From positions 1-29,693 of the forward strand of contig JANXSC010000645.1 of the NCBI GenBank assembly GCA_025352845.1: DNA of 29,693 nucleotides, written 5' to 3'. This stretch comes from Opitutaceae bacterium. Its GTDB lineage: Bacteria; Verrucomicrobiota; Verrucomicrobiia; Opitutales; Opitutaceae. Shown piece after piece: positions 14,741-22,476 of the stretch (position 1 is the first letter of the stretch; each line of letters opens with the position of its first letter). A program made the translations under genes and the position numbers. A model generated the notes under the pieces. That model was not told where the DNA came from. It was given only the letters and a program-made list of their open reading frames with translations, and made no database searches.

Positions 14741-15637
14741 ATGCTCCTCCTCCACGATCCGCGCTGCGCCGACTACGGCTCGTCCATGCGCCCCGAACAG
14801 CCGGCGCGCGTCACCCGCTCCGTCGCCCACCTGCGCGAGGCGCATCCCGACTGGACGTGGCGCATTCCCGCCGAATCCGCGGCGAGTGACGCCGCGCTGC
14901 TCCTCGCCCACACGCCCGAGCACCTGAAGCGGCTCGCGCAGGCGCGCGACTTCGATGCGGACACGCCGTATTTCGACGGCATCGGCACGCATGCGCGCCG
15001 CGCGGTGGCCGCGGCCATCGAGGCGGCGACCCACGCGTTGGACAAAAAATCTCCCGTCTTTTCCCTCATGCGCCCGCCCGGCCACCACGCGACGGCCACG
15101 CAGGCGATGGGCTTTTGTTACCTCAACCAAATCGCGATCGCGGCCCTCTACGCGCAAAAGCAACTCGGGGCCGCGCGCGTCGCCGTGTGGGATTTCGACG
15201 CGCATCACGGCAACGGCACGGAGGCCATCCTTCACGCGCACGCGTCGTCGCCGCATCTGTTCTTCGCCTCCGTCCATCAGCACCCCGGCTACCCCGGCAC
15301 CGGCACGCACGACCTCGGGCTGCGGACGCGCAACTGGCCCGTCCCCCCGCACACGCCGCGCCCTGATCACATGGCGGCGTTGCGTGAATCGCTCGATGCG
15401 GTCGTGGCCTTCGCCCCCGACCTCATCCTCGTGTCGGCCGGCTTCGACGCCTATGCCCGCGATCCGATCACCTCGATGACATTGGAGCGCGAGGATTTCG
15501 CCACGCTCGGGCGCTGGCTCGCCGACGCGCGGACGCAGCGCGGCATCCCGGCGGCGGCGGTGCTTGAGGGCGGCTATCACGAAGACCTCCCTTTGCTGAT
15601 TGATGCTTTCCTTTCCGCATGGAACAACCCCGCCTAG
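14741..15637 (+). CDS. Histone deacetylase/acetoin utilisation-family hydrolase
   Basis: 298-residue zinc-dependent deacetylase of the arginase-deacetylase fold. Family residues are present in order: RPPGHHATATQAMGFCYLN (charge-relay HH), VWDFDAHHGNGTE (zinc ligands D and H), SAGFDAYARDPI (third ligand D), and EGGYHEDL (catalytic Tyr). Bacterial members act on acetyl-polyamines or other acyl-amides; the target here is unknown. ATG at 14741 (MLLLHDPRCADYGSS) gives the expected N-terminus; GTG at 14726 would lie in the repeat arm. The RNase D-like gene follows after 7 bp, so the two are probably co-transcribed. Confidence 0.9.
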   Translation: MLLLHDPRCADYGSSMRPEQPARVTRSVAHLREAHPDWTWRIPAESAASDAALLLAHTPEHLKRLAQARDFDADTPYFDGIGTHARRAVAAAIEAATHALDKKSPVFSLMRPPGHHATATQAMGFCYLNQIAIAALYAQKQLGAARVAVWDFDAHHGNGTEAILHAHASSPHLFFASVHQHPGYPGTGTHDLGLRTRNWPVPPHTPRPDHMAALRESLDAVVAFAPDLILVSAGFDAYARDPITSMTLEREDFATLGRWLADARTQRGIPAAAVLEGGYHEDLPLLIDAFLSAWNNPA

Positions 15638-15644
15638 CCCACGC

Positions 15645-16826
15645 ATGATTTCCCGCTTCCTTCCTTCACGCCTCCGCCGTTTGCTCGGCGTGAAAGTGAC
15701 CACGCGTCCGCCTTCCTATCTCCTCCTCGACCAGCCCGGCTCGCTCGGACCGCTCCTGGCCGCTCTGGAGCGCGTCAACGAGGTCTCGCTCGATACCGAG
15801 GCGGACAACATGTATCACTACAAGACGCGGGTCTGCCTTCTGCAGTTTCTGGTCGATGGTGAGACCTTCCTCGTGGATGTGCTCGCGCCCGGCCTGAAAC
15901 TGGAGCCGCTCTGGAAGGTGCTCGCGAAAAAGCACCTCATCATGCACGGCAGCGATTTCGACATGCGGCTGCTCTACGATCTCTGCCGCTTCACGCCGCA
16001 CAGTCTCTTCGACACCATGCTCGCCGCGCAGCTGCTCGGCCGCCAGCGCATCGGCCTCGCCTCGCTGCTGGAGCAGCACTTCGCCGTCGCTGTCGACAAA
16101 TCCGGCCAGAAGGCGAACTGGTCCCAGCGGCCCATCACGCCGAAGCTCCTCAACTACGCTGCGCTCGATGTCTGGCACCTCCCGGCGCTCCGCGACATCC
16201 TCACCCGCGAGCTGAAAAAACTCGGCCGCCTCGACTGGCTCGAGCAGCAGTGCCGCGCGCAGATCGCCGCGGGTTTGGAGGGCTTCGCGCCCGCGACCGA
16301 GAACGACTGGCGCATCGGCCGCACCGAGCGCCTGCGCGGTCCCGGCCTCTGCGTGCTGCACGCCGTGTGGCACTGGCGCGAGGCGCAGGCGGCCCGGCTC
16401 GACACGCCGCCGTTCAAGGTCTGCGGCAATACCCTCCTGCAACGAATCGCCGACGCTGCCGAGGCCGGCGACTCCGACGCCACCATCCTCGCCCAAGTGC
16501 ATCTCGGCCGCCGCCACGAGCGGATTTTTCCCTCGCTCGCCGCCGCCGTGCGCGAGGGCCTCGCCCGCGATCCGCGCACGCTCCCCCGCCGTCCCGGCCG
16601 GGATCCGAATCATCTCTCGCTCAGCCAGGCCGAGGTGGATTTTCAGGAGCGCATCCGCACCGACCGCGATCGCGTGGCCGGGCGCCTGAAGATCGAGGGC
16701 ACCCTCATCGCCAACCGCGGCCAGCTCGCCCGCATCGCCCGGAGCCCCGAAGACGTCGGGACGATTTTGCTGCCCTGGCAGGCCGACCTCCTCCGCCGCG
16801 AGCCGGCGCTCAAGGTCCGCCTCTAA
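15645..16826 (+). CDS. Ribonuclease D-like 3'-5' exonuclease with HRDC region
   Basis: 393-residue DEDDy exonuclease. Exo I is EVSLDTEADNM (D50, E52), Exo II is MHGSDFDMRLL, and Exo III is LLNYAALDVWHL (Tyr and Asp). An HRDC-type helical region lies around LCVLHAVWHWREAQAARLDTPPFKVCGN. RNase D matures tRNA and other small RNAs 3' ends in the cytoplasm. The C-terminal 100 residues contain a second helical section (from about DPNHLSLSQAEVDF). The start at ATG 15645 follows the upstream stop closely. Name rnd is avoided because several RNase D-type paralogues exist in this phylum. Confidence 0.88.
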   Translation: MISRFLPSRLRRLLGVKVTTRPPSYLLLDQPGSLGPLLAALERVNEVSLDTEADNMYHYKTRVCLLQFLVDGETFLVDVLAPGLKLEPLWKVLAKKHLIMHGSDFDMRLLYDLCRFTPHSLFDTMLAAQLLGRQRIGLASLLEQHFAVAVDKSGQKANWSQRPITPKLLNYAALDVWHLPALRDILTRELKKLGRLDWLEQQCRAQIAAGLEGFAPATENDWRIGRTERLRGPGLCVLHAVWHWREAQAARLDTPPFKVCGNTLLQRIADAAEAGDSDATILAQVHLGRRHERIFPSLAAAVREGLARDPRTLPRRPGRDPNHLSLSQAEVDFQERIRTDRDRVAGRLKIEGTLIANRGQLARIARSPEDVGTILLPWQADLLRREPALKVRL

Positions 16827-16891
16827 CCCGCTTGATCCGCAGTTTTGCGAAACTTTTCCCGGCCGCCCAGCGTCCCAACTCCCCGCTCCCC

Positions 16892-17146
16892 ATGAAACCG
16901 ACCCACCGCCTCACCGCTGTCCTCGCCTTGGTTGCCTGCACCTCTGGTTGCGCCACACGCAACACCTCGAGCGGCGGGCGCGAAACCACCCTGCTTGGCG
17001 GGGCAGTGACCGTCGCCTCCGACTCCTTCCAACCGACGACGCCCACCACGGTCGACACCGACACCTCCAAGCTCATCGGCAAAAACGGCCCCTCCGGTTC
17101 CAAGGTCACCATCCTCTGGGGCCTCATTACGCTGCACGATTACTGA
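16892..17146 (+). CDS. Small lipoprotein of unknown function
   Basis: 84 residues with a lipoprotein signal: MKPTHRLTAVLALVACTSGC, where TSGC followed by A fits a lipobox with the acylated Cys at residue 20. The mature part of about 64 residues is Thr/Ser-rich (TPTTVDTDTSKLIGKNGPSGSK) and ends in VTILWGLITLHDY. It lies 65 bp after the RNase D-like gene and 81 bp before oleC. I do not recognise a family. Confidence 0.7.
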   Translation: MKPTHRLTAVLALVACTSGCATRNTSSGGRETTLLGGAVTVASDSFQPTTPTTVDTDTSKLIGKNGPSGSKVTILWGLITLHDY

Positions 17147-17227
17147 GCCGGCCGCCGGTTCAAAATCCCCGTTAACTTCCCGCCGCGTCTGACCGACGTG
17201 GCGTTTTTGTTGTCATCGGGCGGCACC

Positions 17228-18907
17228 ATGGCGCATTTCCTTCGTATGCCCGAACCCGCTCGCCCCGCCGCGGTGGACAACGCCAACATCGCGCGCCACC
17301 TCGCGCTGATGGCCGCCGCGCAGCCCGCCGTGCCGGCGCTGAAAATTCCCCGCGGTCGCACGCGCACGGGCGACATCAACTATCTCACGCTGACTTTTGC
17401 CGAACTCGATGCCGAGGTCGCCGGCTGGACCGCACGCCTCGCGCGGGCCGGCGTCCGCTGCGGCGACCGCACGCTCGTCATGGTGCGGCAGGGGTTGCCG
17501 CTGCTCGCGTCGGTCTTCGCGCTGTTCCGCCTCGGGGCCGTGCCCATCGTGATCGATCCGGGCATGGGGCGGGAAAATTTCCTCGCGTGCGTGCGGCGTT
17601 CGCAACCTCGCGCGCTGGTCGGGATTTTCTTCGCGCGCCTGCTCAGCCGGATTCACCGCGCGGCGTTTCGCTCGGTCGAGGTCCGCGTTGCCGCGAGCGG
17701 CTCGCTCACCGGCCGCGTCGGCCCCGCTTCCGCCGCCGAGGAGCCGCCCATGGCCTTCAACGCCCCAGGCGATCTCGCGGCGATTTTGTTTACGTCGGGC
17801 TCGACCGGCTCGCCCAAGGGCGTGTGTTACGAGCACGGGATGTTCGACGCGCAGGTGCGGCTCATCCGCGAAACCTACGGCATCCAGCCCGGCGAAGTGG
17901 ACCTGCCGCTGCTCCCGATCTTCGCGCTCTTCGGGCCCGCGCTCGGGATGACGACCATCATCCCCGAGATCGATCCGCGCCGCCCCGCTGCGCTCGACCC
18001 CGCGAAAATTGTCCAGGCGATCCGGCAGGAAAACGTCACCAACTCCTTCGGCTCTCCGACGCTTTGGCGGAAAATCGGCGACCACTGCGTGCAAAACAAG
18101 ATCGCGCTGCCCTCGCTGCGCCGCGTGCTCTGCGCCGGTGCGGCCGTGCCCGCGTCGCTCTGGGAGGATTCGCGCGCATTCCTCCCGCGCGGCAAACTCC
18201 ACAGCCCCTACGGCGCCACCGAGGCCCTGCCCATCGCGAGCGTCTCCTCCACCGAGATCGATTCCGAGTCGGTAAGCGGTGCGTGCGTCGGCTGGACCGT
18301 GCCCGAAATCGAAATCAAAATCATCACCATCACCGACGGCCCGATCGTCGGCATCGTCGATGTGCGCGACCACCGCCCCGGCGAAATCGGCGAGATCGTC
18401 GTGCGCGGCCCGGTCGTGACGAAAACCTACGACCTGCTGCCCGACGCCACCAAGCTTGCGAAAATCCGCGGCGCCTCCGGCATCTGGCACCGCATGGGCG
18501 ACTGCGGTTACTTCGATGCGGACGGCCGCCTCTGGTTCTGCGGCCGCAAGGCCGAGCGCGTCGAGACTGCCGCCGGCACGCTGCACACTGAGCCGTGCGA
18601 ACAAGTTTTCCGCCGCCACCCGCGCGCCGCCCGCTGCGCCCTCATCGGCCTCGGCGAGCGCGGCAAGCAAGTCCCCGCAATGGTGATCGAAACCGCGCTC
18701 AAGGACGAAGCCGAAGGCTACGTCCTCGCGGGCGAGCTGCGCGCCCTCGCGCTGGCGCACGCGCACACCGCGGTCATCGCGACGTTTTTCTTCCGCGAAA
18801 AATTTCCCGTCGACGTCCGCCACAATGCGAAAATCCATCGCCTCACCCTCGCGCAATGGGCCACCACGCTCGAAGCCAGGGCCTTCGCGCCCGATCCCAA
18901 GCACTAA
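17228..18907 (+). CDS. oleC: OleC, AMP-dependent beta-lactone synthetase of olefin biosynthesis
   Basis: About 559-residue ANL-superfamily adenylating enzyme. In the Ole pathway, OleC converts the beta-hydroxy acid made by OleA and OleD to a beta-lactone, which OleB decarboxylates to a long-chain cis-olefin. Visible motifs are AILFTSGSTGSPKGV (A3), SPYGATEALPIAS (A5), WHRMGDCGYFDADGRLWFCGRKAERVET (A7/A8), and FPVDVRHNAKIHR (A10 Lys). Its identity as OleC rather than a generic acyl-CoA ligase rests on the 'NANIARHL...' start, the WHRMGDCGY and GRKAERVET wording, and oleD directly downstream. ATG 17246 is a possible alternative start. No oleA or oleB lies in the window. Confidence 0.85.
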   Translation: MAHFLRMPEPARPAAVDNANIARHLALMAAAQPAVPALKIPRGRTRTGDINYLTLTFAELDAEVAGWTARLARAGVRCGDRTLVMVRQGLPLLASVFALFRLGAVPIVIDPGMGRENFLACVRRSQPRALVGIFFARLLSRIHRAAFRSVEVRVAASGSLTGRVGPASAAEEPPMAFNAPGDLAAILFTSGSTGSPKGVCYEHGMFDAQVRLIRETYGIQPGEVDLPLLPIFALFGPALGMTTIIPEIDPRRPAALDPAKIVQAIRQENVTNSFGSPTLWRKIGDHCVQNKIALPSLRRVLCAGAAVPASLWEDSRAFLPRGKLHSPYGATEALPIASVSSTEIDSESVSGACVGWTVPEIEIKIITITDGPIVGIVDVRDHRPGEIGEIVVRGPVVTKTYDLLPDATKLAKIRGASGIWHRMGDCGYFDADGRLWFCGRKAERVETAAGTLHTEPCEQVFRRHPRAARCALIGLGERGKQVPAMVIETALKDEAEGYVLAGELRALALAHAHTAVIATFFFREKFPVDVRHNAKIHRLTLAQWATTLEARAFAPDPKH

Positions 18908-18912
18908 CCCGC

Positions 18913-18982
18913 CACCGCGGAATACACGAAAAATCAGAAACGGAGGCGGTATTTTTTCGTGTGTTTGGTGTATTTCGTGGTG
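18913..18982. repeat. Imperfect palindrome of the CACGAAAA family between oleC and oleD
   Basis: Left arm 18913-18934 and right arm 18951-18982 pair imperfectly, one 8-bp unit longer on the right (TTTTTTCGTG-TGTTTGGTG-TATTTCGTGG). Unit composition matches 14622-14731. It could form a hairpin in the oleC-oleD transcript. Confidence 0.5.
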
Positions 18983-19059
18983 CCCCGCTGCTGGCATTTC
19001 CCGATTTCTCCACGGTGCCTTTTCCGCCGACTCGCGTGAAATAACTTCCGCCCGGATTC

Positions 19060-19087
19060 TTCCGTGTATTCCGTGTGTGCCGTGGGC
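19060..19087. repeat. Single arm of the TTCCGTGT repeat containing the oleD start region
   Basis: TTCCGTGTATTCCGTGTG followed by TGCCGTGGGC is nearly identical (one mismatch over the 28 bases) to the right arm at 22449-22476 ahead of the RumA-like gene. Three in-frame GTG codons (19064, 19073, 19082) fall within it. Confidence 0.6.
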
Positions 19088-20095
19088 ACCTCCTCCGTCC
19101 TCGTCACCGGCGGCACCGGCTTTCTCGGCCGCCGCCTCGTCGCGCGCCTGCTCGACGACGGCCGCCGCGTGACGATCCTCGGCCGCACGCCGGCGCCCGA
19201 TCTGGAAGAACGCGGCGTGCGCTTCCTCCGCGCCTCGCTCGACGATGCCACCGCCGTCGCCGCCGCGTGCGCGGGGATCGAAACCGTTTTCCACACTGCG
19301 GCGAAAGTCGGCGTCTGGGGCCGCTACGGCGATTTCTTCCGCACCAACGTCCTCGGCACGCGCGCCCTCCTTGCCGGCTGCCGTGCGCACGGCGTCGCGC
19401 GCTTCATTCACACGAGCACGCCGAGCGTCGTCTACAACGGACAACACCTCGCCAACGCCGACGAATCGCTCCCGCTCACGGCCGCTTGCCCCAGCCCCTA
19501 TCCGCTCACCAAGGCCATCGCCGAGCGCGAAGTCCTCGCCGCCAATTCCGCTACGTTGCGCACCATCGCGCTCCGCCCGCACCTGATTTGGGGCGTCGGC
19601 GATCCGCACCTCGTGCCGCGCGTGCTCGCCCGCGCGCGCGCCGGCCGCCTCCGCATCATCGGCGATGGAAAAAATCGCGTCGACATGGTCCACGTCGAAA
19701 ACGCCGTCGACGCCCACCTCTGCGCCGAGCGCGTTATTTCTTCCGGCTCTCAGCTCCCGGCCGCATGCGGCCGGCCCTACTTCATCACCAACGGCGAGCC
19801 CCTCTTCCTCTGGGATTGGATCAACGATCTCCTCCGCGCACTCGGCGAGCCGCCGATCACAAAGCACGTTTCGCTCGCCACCGCTGCCGCGTTCGGCGCC
19901 GCGTGCGAACTCGTTTGGCGCGCGCTGCCGCTTCGCGGCGAACCGCCGATGACGCGCTTCATCGCCGCCGAACTCGCCAAGGATCACTGGTTCAATCTCA
20001 CCGCCGCCCGCCGCGACCTCGGCTATGTCCCGCGCATCACGATGGCCGCTGGCACGGCGGAACTCGTCGCTGCGCTTCGCCGAGTGGCTCGGTAG
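19082..20095 (+). CDS. oleD: OleD, 2-alkyl-3-oxoalkanoate reductase of olefin biosynthesis
   Basis: 337-residue extended short-chain dehydrogenase that reduces the beta-keto acid made by OleA with NADPH. The Rossmann motif GGTGFLG is near the N-terminus and catalytic Tyr-Lys are in YPLTKAIAE. Segments AAKVGVWGRYGDFFRTNVLGT, FIHTSTPSVVYNGQ and RPHLIWGVGDPHLVPRV are characteristic of OleD and the related sterol-dehydrogenase-like family. No ATG precedes the Rossmann fold; GTG at 19082 is the closest, with alternatives at 19073 and 19064 in the same repeat. It follows oleC after 174 bp of palindromic repeat. OleB, OleC and OleD are known to form an assembly in other bacteria. Confidence 0.85.
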   Translation: MGTSSVLVTGGTGFLGRRLVARLLDDGRRVTILGRTPAPDLEERGVRFLRASLDDATAVAAACAGIETVFHTAAKVGVWGRYGDFFRTNVLGTRALLAGCRAHGVARFIHTSTPSVVYNGQHLANADESLPLTAACPSPYPLTKAIAEREVLAANSATLRTIALRPHLIWGVGDPHLVPRVLARARAGRLRIIGDGKNRVDMVHVENAVDAHLCAERVISSGSQLPAACGRPYFITNGEPLFLWDWINDLLRALGEPPITKHVSLATAAAFGAACELVWRALPLRGEPPMTRFIAAELAKDHWFNLTAARRDLGYVPRITMAAGTAELVAALRRVAR

Positions 20096-20213
20096 TCATA
20101 AGCGACGGCGGCACTTCTCGCCCTCCGCTCCGCTTTCGATGCGGAAAAATTCGAAGTGACAATTTTGATCCGGCCGCGTCAGTGAACCAGACCGGCTCCA
20201 TACTCGCTCCGAC

Positions 20214-20702
20214 ATGACCCCCAGCCCCGAACCTAAAGCCGCCCCAACCGGGCCTCCCTCCGTTTCCCTGCGGCGCAAACTGACCGTGCTGGTCGCAGCG
20301 TTCGCGGGACTGGCCCTCCTTGGTTGGATCGATTTTTTCACCGGCTACGAACTCGGCTTTTTTGTTTTCTACTCCCTGCCCGTCGGCCTCACCGCGTGGC
20401 ACGCCGGCCGCTGGCCCGCGCTGCTCACGGCCTTCGGCGCGTCGCTGTCATGGTGGCTGGCCGATCGTTTCAACGGCGTCAACCCGTCCAACCGGTTTTA
20501 CTTCTACTGGAACCTCACCATCCATTTTTTGGCCTTCGTGATCAACGCGGTCACGATCGCGAAGATAAAATCGGAGCTCAATGAGCGCCACGCGCTCGAC
20601 GCCGAACTCCGGCACGTGAAATTGCTTCTGCAGCGTCGCGCTGACGCGACATGCCCGGTCTGCCAGAAGGCGTCACCCCGGCAGGATTCCACCGTGCCCT
20701 GA
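20214..20702 (+). CDS. Four-helix membrane protein resembling a sensor input module
   Basis: 162 residues. Hydrophobic segments are LTVLVAAFAGLALLGWIDFF, LGFFVFYSLPVGLTAWHAG, ALLTAFGASLSWWLAD and LTIHFLAFVINAVTIAKI, followed by a coiled-coil-like stretch (LNERHALDAELRHVKLLLQRR). The phrase GYELGFFVFYSLPVGLTAWHAGRWPALLTAFGASLSWWLADR resembles the N-terminal membrane module of many histidine kinases and diguanylate cyclases. Here the output domain is missing: the protein ends soon after CPVCQK. It could be a stand-alone membrane protein or a truncated sensor. The Cys pair near the end could bind a metal. Function unknown. Confidence 0.75.
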   Translation: MTPSPEPKAAPTGPPSVSLRRKLTVLVAAFAGLALLGWIDFFTGYELGFFVFYSLPVGLTAWHAGRWPALLTAFGASLSWWLADRFNGVNPSNRFYFYWNLTIHFLAFVINAVTIAKIKSELNERHALDAELRHVKLLLQRRADATCPVCQKASPRQDSTVP

Positions 20703-20920
20703 GACGCTGGGTCCGCGTTCACCGACCTCCTGAAGAGCGTGACGATCATCGCCCGCGCGCCCCGCGAAATCCTCTCGGCGACATGCGCGGCGCCTGCGCG
20801 ATCGCCACACTTTCTCATGCTTTCTGATCATAATCAGGCGGGAAGGCGGCGTCGGGTAGGGTAACAACCCATTTCTAAAACGGAGCGACTGTGGGAACCT
20901 CGATTCGATTAAATAAAATT

Positions 20921-21280
20921 ATGAAAACCAAAGAAATTGCCGATAAGTTAGTCGCGTTTTGCCGTGAGGGAAAATTCGAGGCTGCCCAAAAGGAATTGTT
21001 TGCGGACGACGCCGTCAGCAAGGAGCCGAAGGCGACCGCGATGTTTCCTCAGGAAACGAAGGGCCTGCCTGCCATCATCGAAAAAGGGCACAAGTTTATG
21101 GCGACGATCGAGAAGGTGCATTCGATCACCGTGTCCGACCCGATCGCCACCGATAGTGTTTTCGCCTGCACGATGAGCCTGGACATCACGATGAAAGGAC
21201 AAAGCCGGATGACGATGTCCGAGCTGTGCGTTTACGAGGTAAAGAACGGCAAGATCGTGTCCGAGCACTTCCACATGTAG
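20921..21280 (+). CDS. SnoaL/NTF2-like fold protein
   Basis: 119-residue single-domain cone-shaped alpha+beta protein. The layout is helix KTKEIADKLVAFCREGKFEAAQKELFADDAVSKEP, then GLPAIIEKGHKFMATIEKVHSITVSDPIATDSVFACTMSLDITMKGQ, then the closing strand pair MSELCVYEVKNGKIVSEHFHM. Members include ketosteroid isomerase-like enzymes and ligand-binding proteins; the fold does not define the reaction. ATG 20921 gives the usual N-terminus, but a GTG at 20891 with GGAG five bases ahead has the better ribosome binding site and would add ten residues. Local base composition just upstream is AT-rich, unlike the surroundings. Confidence 0.8.
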   Translation: MKTKEIADKLVAFCREGKFEAAQKELFADDAVSKEPKATAMFPQETKGLPAIIEKGHKFMATIEKVHSITVSDPIATDSVFACTMSLDITMKGQSRMTMSELCVYEVKNGKIVSEHFHM

Positions 21281-21291
21281 TTGTAGTCGCC

Positions 21292-21495
21292 ATGAGCAGG
21301 GCAACCAAAGCGAAACGGCCCGCGAAATGGATCGCGGGCGCAATCGGCAAACCCGGGGTCCTGCACAAGGCGCTCGGCGTCCCGCCGGGAAAGAAGATCC
21401 CGCTCGCGAAACTGAAGGCCATCGACAAGGGTAACTCCGCCCTCGCGAAGCGCGCGCGGCTCGCTGAGACCCTGCGCCGACTCAAACATCACTGA
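21292..21495 (+). CDS. Small basic protein of unknown function
   Basis: 67 residues, strongly basic (KAKRPAKW, PGKKIPLAKLKAIDKG, AKRARLAETLRRLKHH). The central WIAGAIGKPGVLHKALGVPPGKKIP segment resembles small basic proteins found in many bacteria and some phages, whose function is unknown to me. It starts 11 bp after the NTF2-like gene, so they are probably co-transcribed. Nucleic-acid binding is possible from charge alone. Confidence 0.6.
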   Translation: MSRATKAKRPAKWIAGAIGKPGVLHKALGVPPGKKIPLAKLKAIDKGNSALAKRARLAETLRRLKHH

Positions 21496-21528
21496 TGCTG
21501 CGCACCCTCGCTCGGTCTCGCAATACTG

Positions 21529-22386
21529 TCACGCGGATGCTGCGCGCTGGCGCACCGCTTCGAACAGTGTGATGATCGTCGCCATCGCGACATTCAGCGA
21601 GTCGGCCTGGCCCGCCATCGGGATGCGCACGGGCACGTCGCAATTCTCCAGCCAGAATTTGCTAAGCCCATACTGCTCGCTGCCCATGACGACCGCGAGC
21701 GGCCCGCGCAGATCGACGTCGGAATAGATTTTCTCCGCAGCGGGGGTGGTCGCTACGGTGCGGATCTTTTTCTCGCGCAGCCAGGCATACACCCGCGTGC
21801 TTTCCTCGACGACGAGCGGCACGGAGAACAACACGCCCGTCGAGGCGCGCACCACGTTCGGATTAAAAATATCCGTCACCGGATCGCACACGATCACCGC
21901 GTCGCAGCCCGCGGCGTCGGCACTGCGCAGGATCGTGCCGAGGTTGCCCGGCTTCTCGATCGCTTCGACGACGAGGAGAAACGGTTCCTTTGTAGTCGGG
22001 GTCGCTGACCCCGGCCCGGCCTTTGCAAGGCCGGCAAAATCCAAGTCCGACAACGCCGTCCTCCACTGCGGCGCGACGGCGAGCAGGCCGTCTGGTCGCT
22101 CGCGATAAGCGACCTTGGCGAACGCGTCTTTCGTCAGCTCGAACAACGTCGCGCCCGCGGCCTCGGCTTGGGCGAGGAGTGCGGGTTCATTTTCACCGAG
22201 AAACCAATCGGGGGAGAAAAATATCTCGGTGAGTGCCACGCGTTTCTCCAGTGCGCGCCGGATTTCGCGATAGCCCTCGACCAGAAACACGCCCGCCTCG
22301 TCGCGCGGACGCCGGTCGCGCAGCTTCACGAGCAGCTTCACGCGCGGATTCTGGAGACTGGAGATTTTTTCGGGAGGAGCGCCCAC
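21529..22386 (-). CDS. SpoU/TrmH-family RNA 2'-O-methyltransferase with an inserted repeat peptide
   Basis: 285-residue SPOUT enzyme that methylates a ribose 2'-OH in rRNA or tRNA. The N-terminal substrate-binding domain begins ISSLQNPRVKLLVKLRDRRPRDEAGVFLVEG. Catalytic motifs are LVVEAIEKPGNLGTILRSADA (motif 1), LAVVMGSEQYGLS (motif 2), and VRIPMAGQADSLNVAMATIITLFEA (motif 3). Between the two domains lies AGLAKAGPGSATPTT, encoded by the palindromic element at 21992-22038. The start is taken as GTG 22386 within the inverted repeat arm, because ISSLQNPR is close to the normal N-terminus; further upstream the frame is only repeat translation. It is divergent from the RumA-like gene. Target nucleotide unknown. 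Confidence 0.88.
   Translation of the reverse strand: MGAPPEKISSLQNPRVKLLVKLRDRRPRDEAGVFLVEGYREIRRALEKRVALTEIFFSPDWFLGENEPALLAQAEAAGATLFELTKDAFAKVAYRERPDGLLAVAPQWRTALSDLDFAGLAKAGPGSATPTTKEPFLLVVEAIEKPGNLGTILRSADAAGCDAVIVCDPVTDIFNPNVVRASTGVLFSVPLVVEESTRVYAWLREKKIRTVATTPAAEKIYSDVDLRGPLAVVMGSEQYGLSKFWLENCDVPVRIPMAGQADSLNVAMATIITLFEAVRQRAASA
21992..22038 (-). repeat. 47-bp double-hairpin element inside the SpoU-type gene (copy A)
   Basis: Read in the gene's direction: CCGGCCTT-GCA-AAGGCCGG, then CGGGGTC-AGC-GACCCCG, ending CTAC (GTAG on the plus strand at 21992-21995). The opposite outer end is TTTG instead of GTAG. The element keeps the frame open and encodes AGLAKAGPGSATPTT. Copy B lies at 23242-23288. 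Confidence 0.85.
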
Positions 22387-22476
22387 GGAACACACGGAAC
22401 ACACGGAAAACCCGGAAAAGACAAAATCCTTTTCCTCGCGGTGCGCCTTTCCGTGTATTCCGTGTGTTCCGTGGGC
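22381..22476. repeat. 29-bp inverted repeat holding both methyltransferase starts
   Basis: Arms 22381-22409 and 22448-22476 match at 28 of 29 positions and consist of ACACGGAA units beginning GCCCACGGAA. The 38-bp centre is unpaired. The minus-strand GTG at 22386 and plus-strand GTG at 22471 sit at mirrored positions in the two arms. The right arm is repeated at the oleD start (19060-19087). Confidence 0.8.

Noticed and set aside
17213..19987. Very long open frame (about 920 codons) on the minus strand opposite oleC and oleD
   Set aside because: Composition is a His/Arg/Gly/Ala-rich shadow typical of GC-rich antisense frames; it has no motif, and the plus strand encodes two clearly recognisable enzymes.
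20824..20837. CTGAT-CATA-ATCAG palindrome upstream of the NTF2-like gene as an operator or promoter
   Set aside because: Short, distant (over 80 bp) from the start, and CATAAT lacks a matching upstream box at usual spacing.
21270..21295. GTAG motifs near the end of the NTF2-like gene as another REP element
   Set aside because: No stem-loop follows either GTAG.
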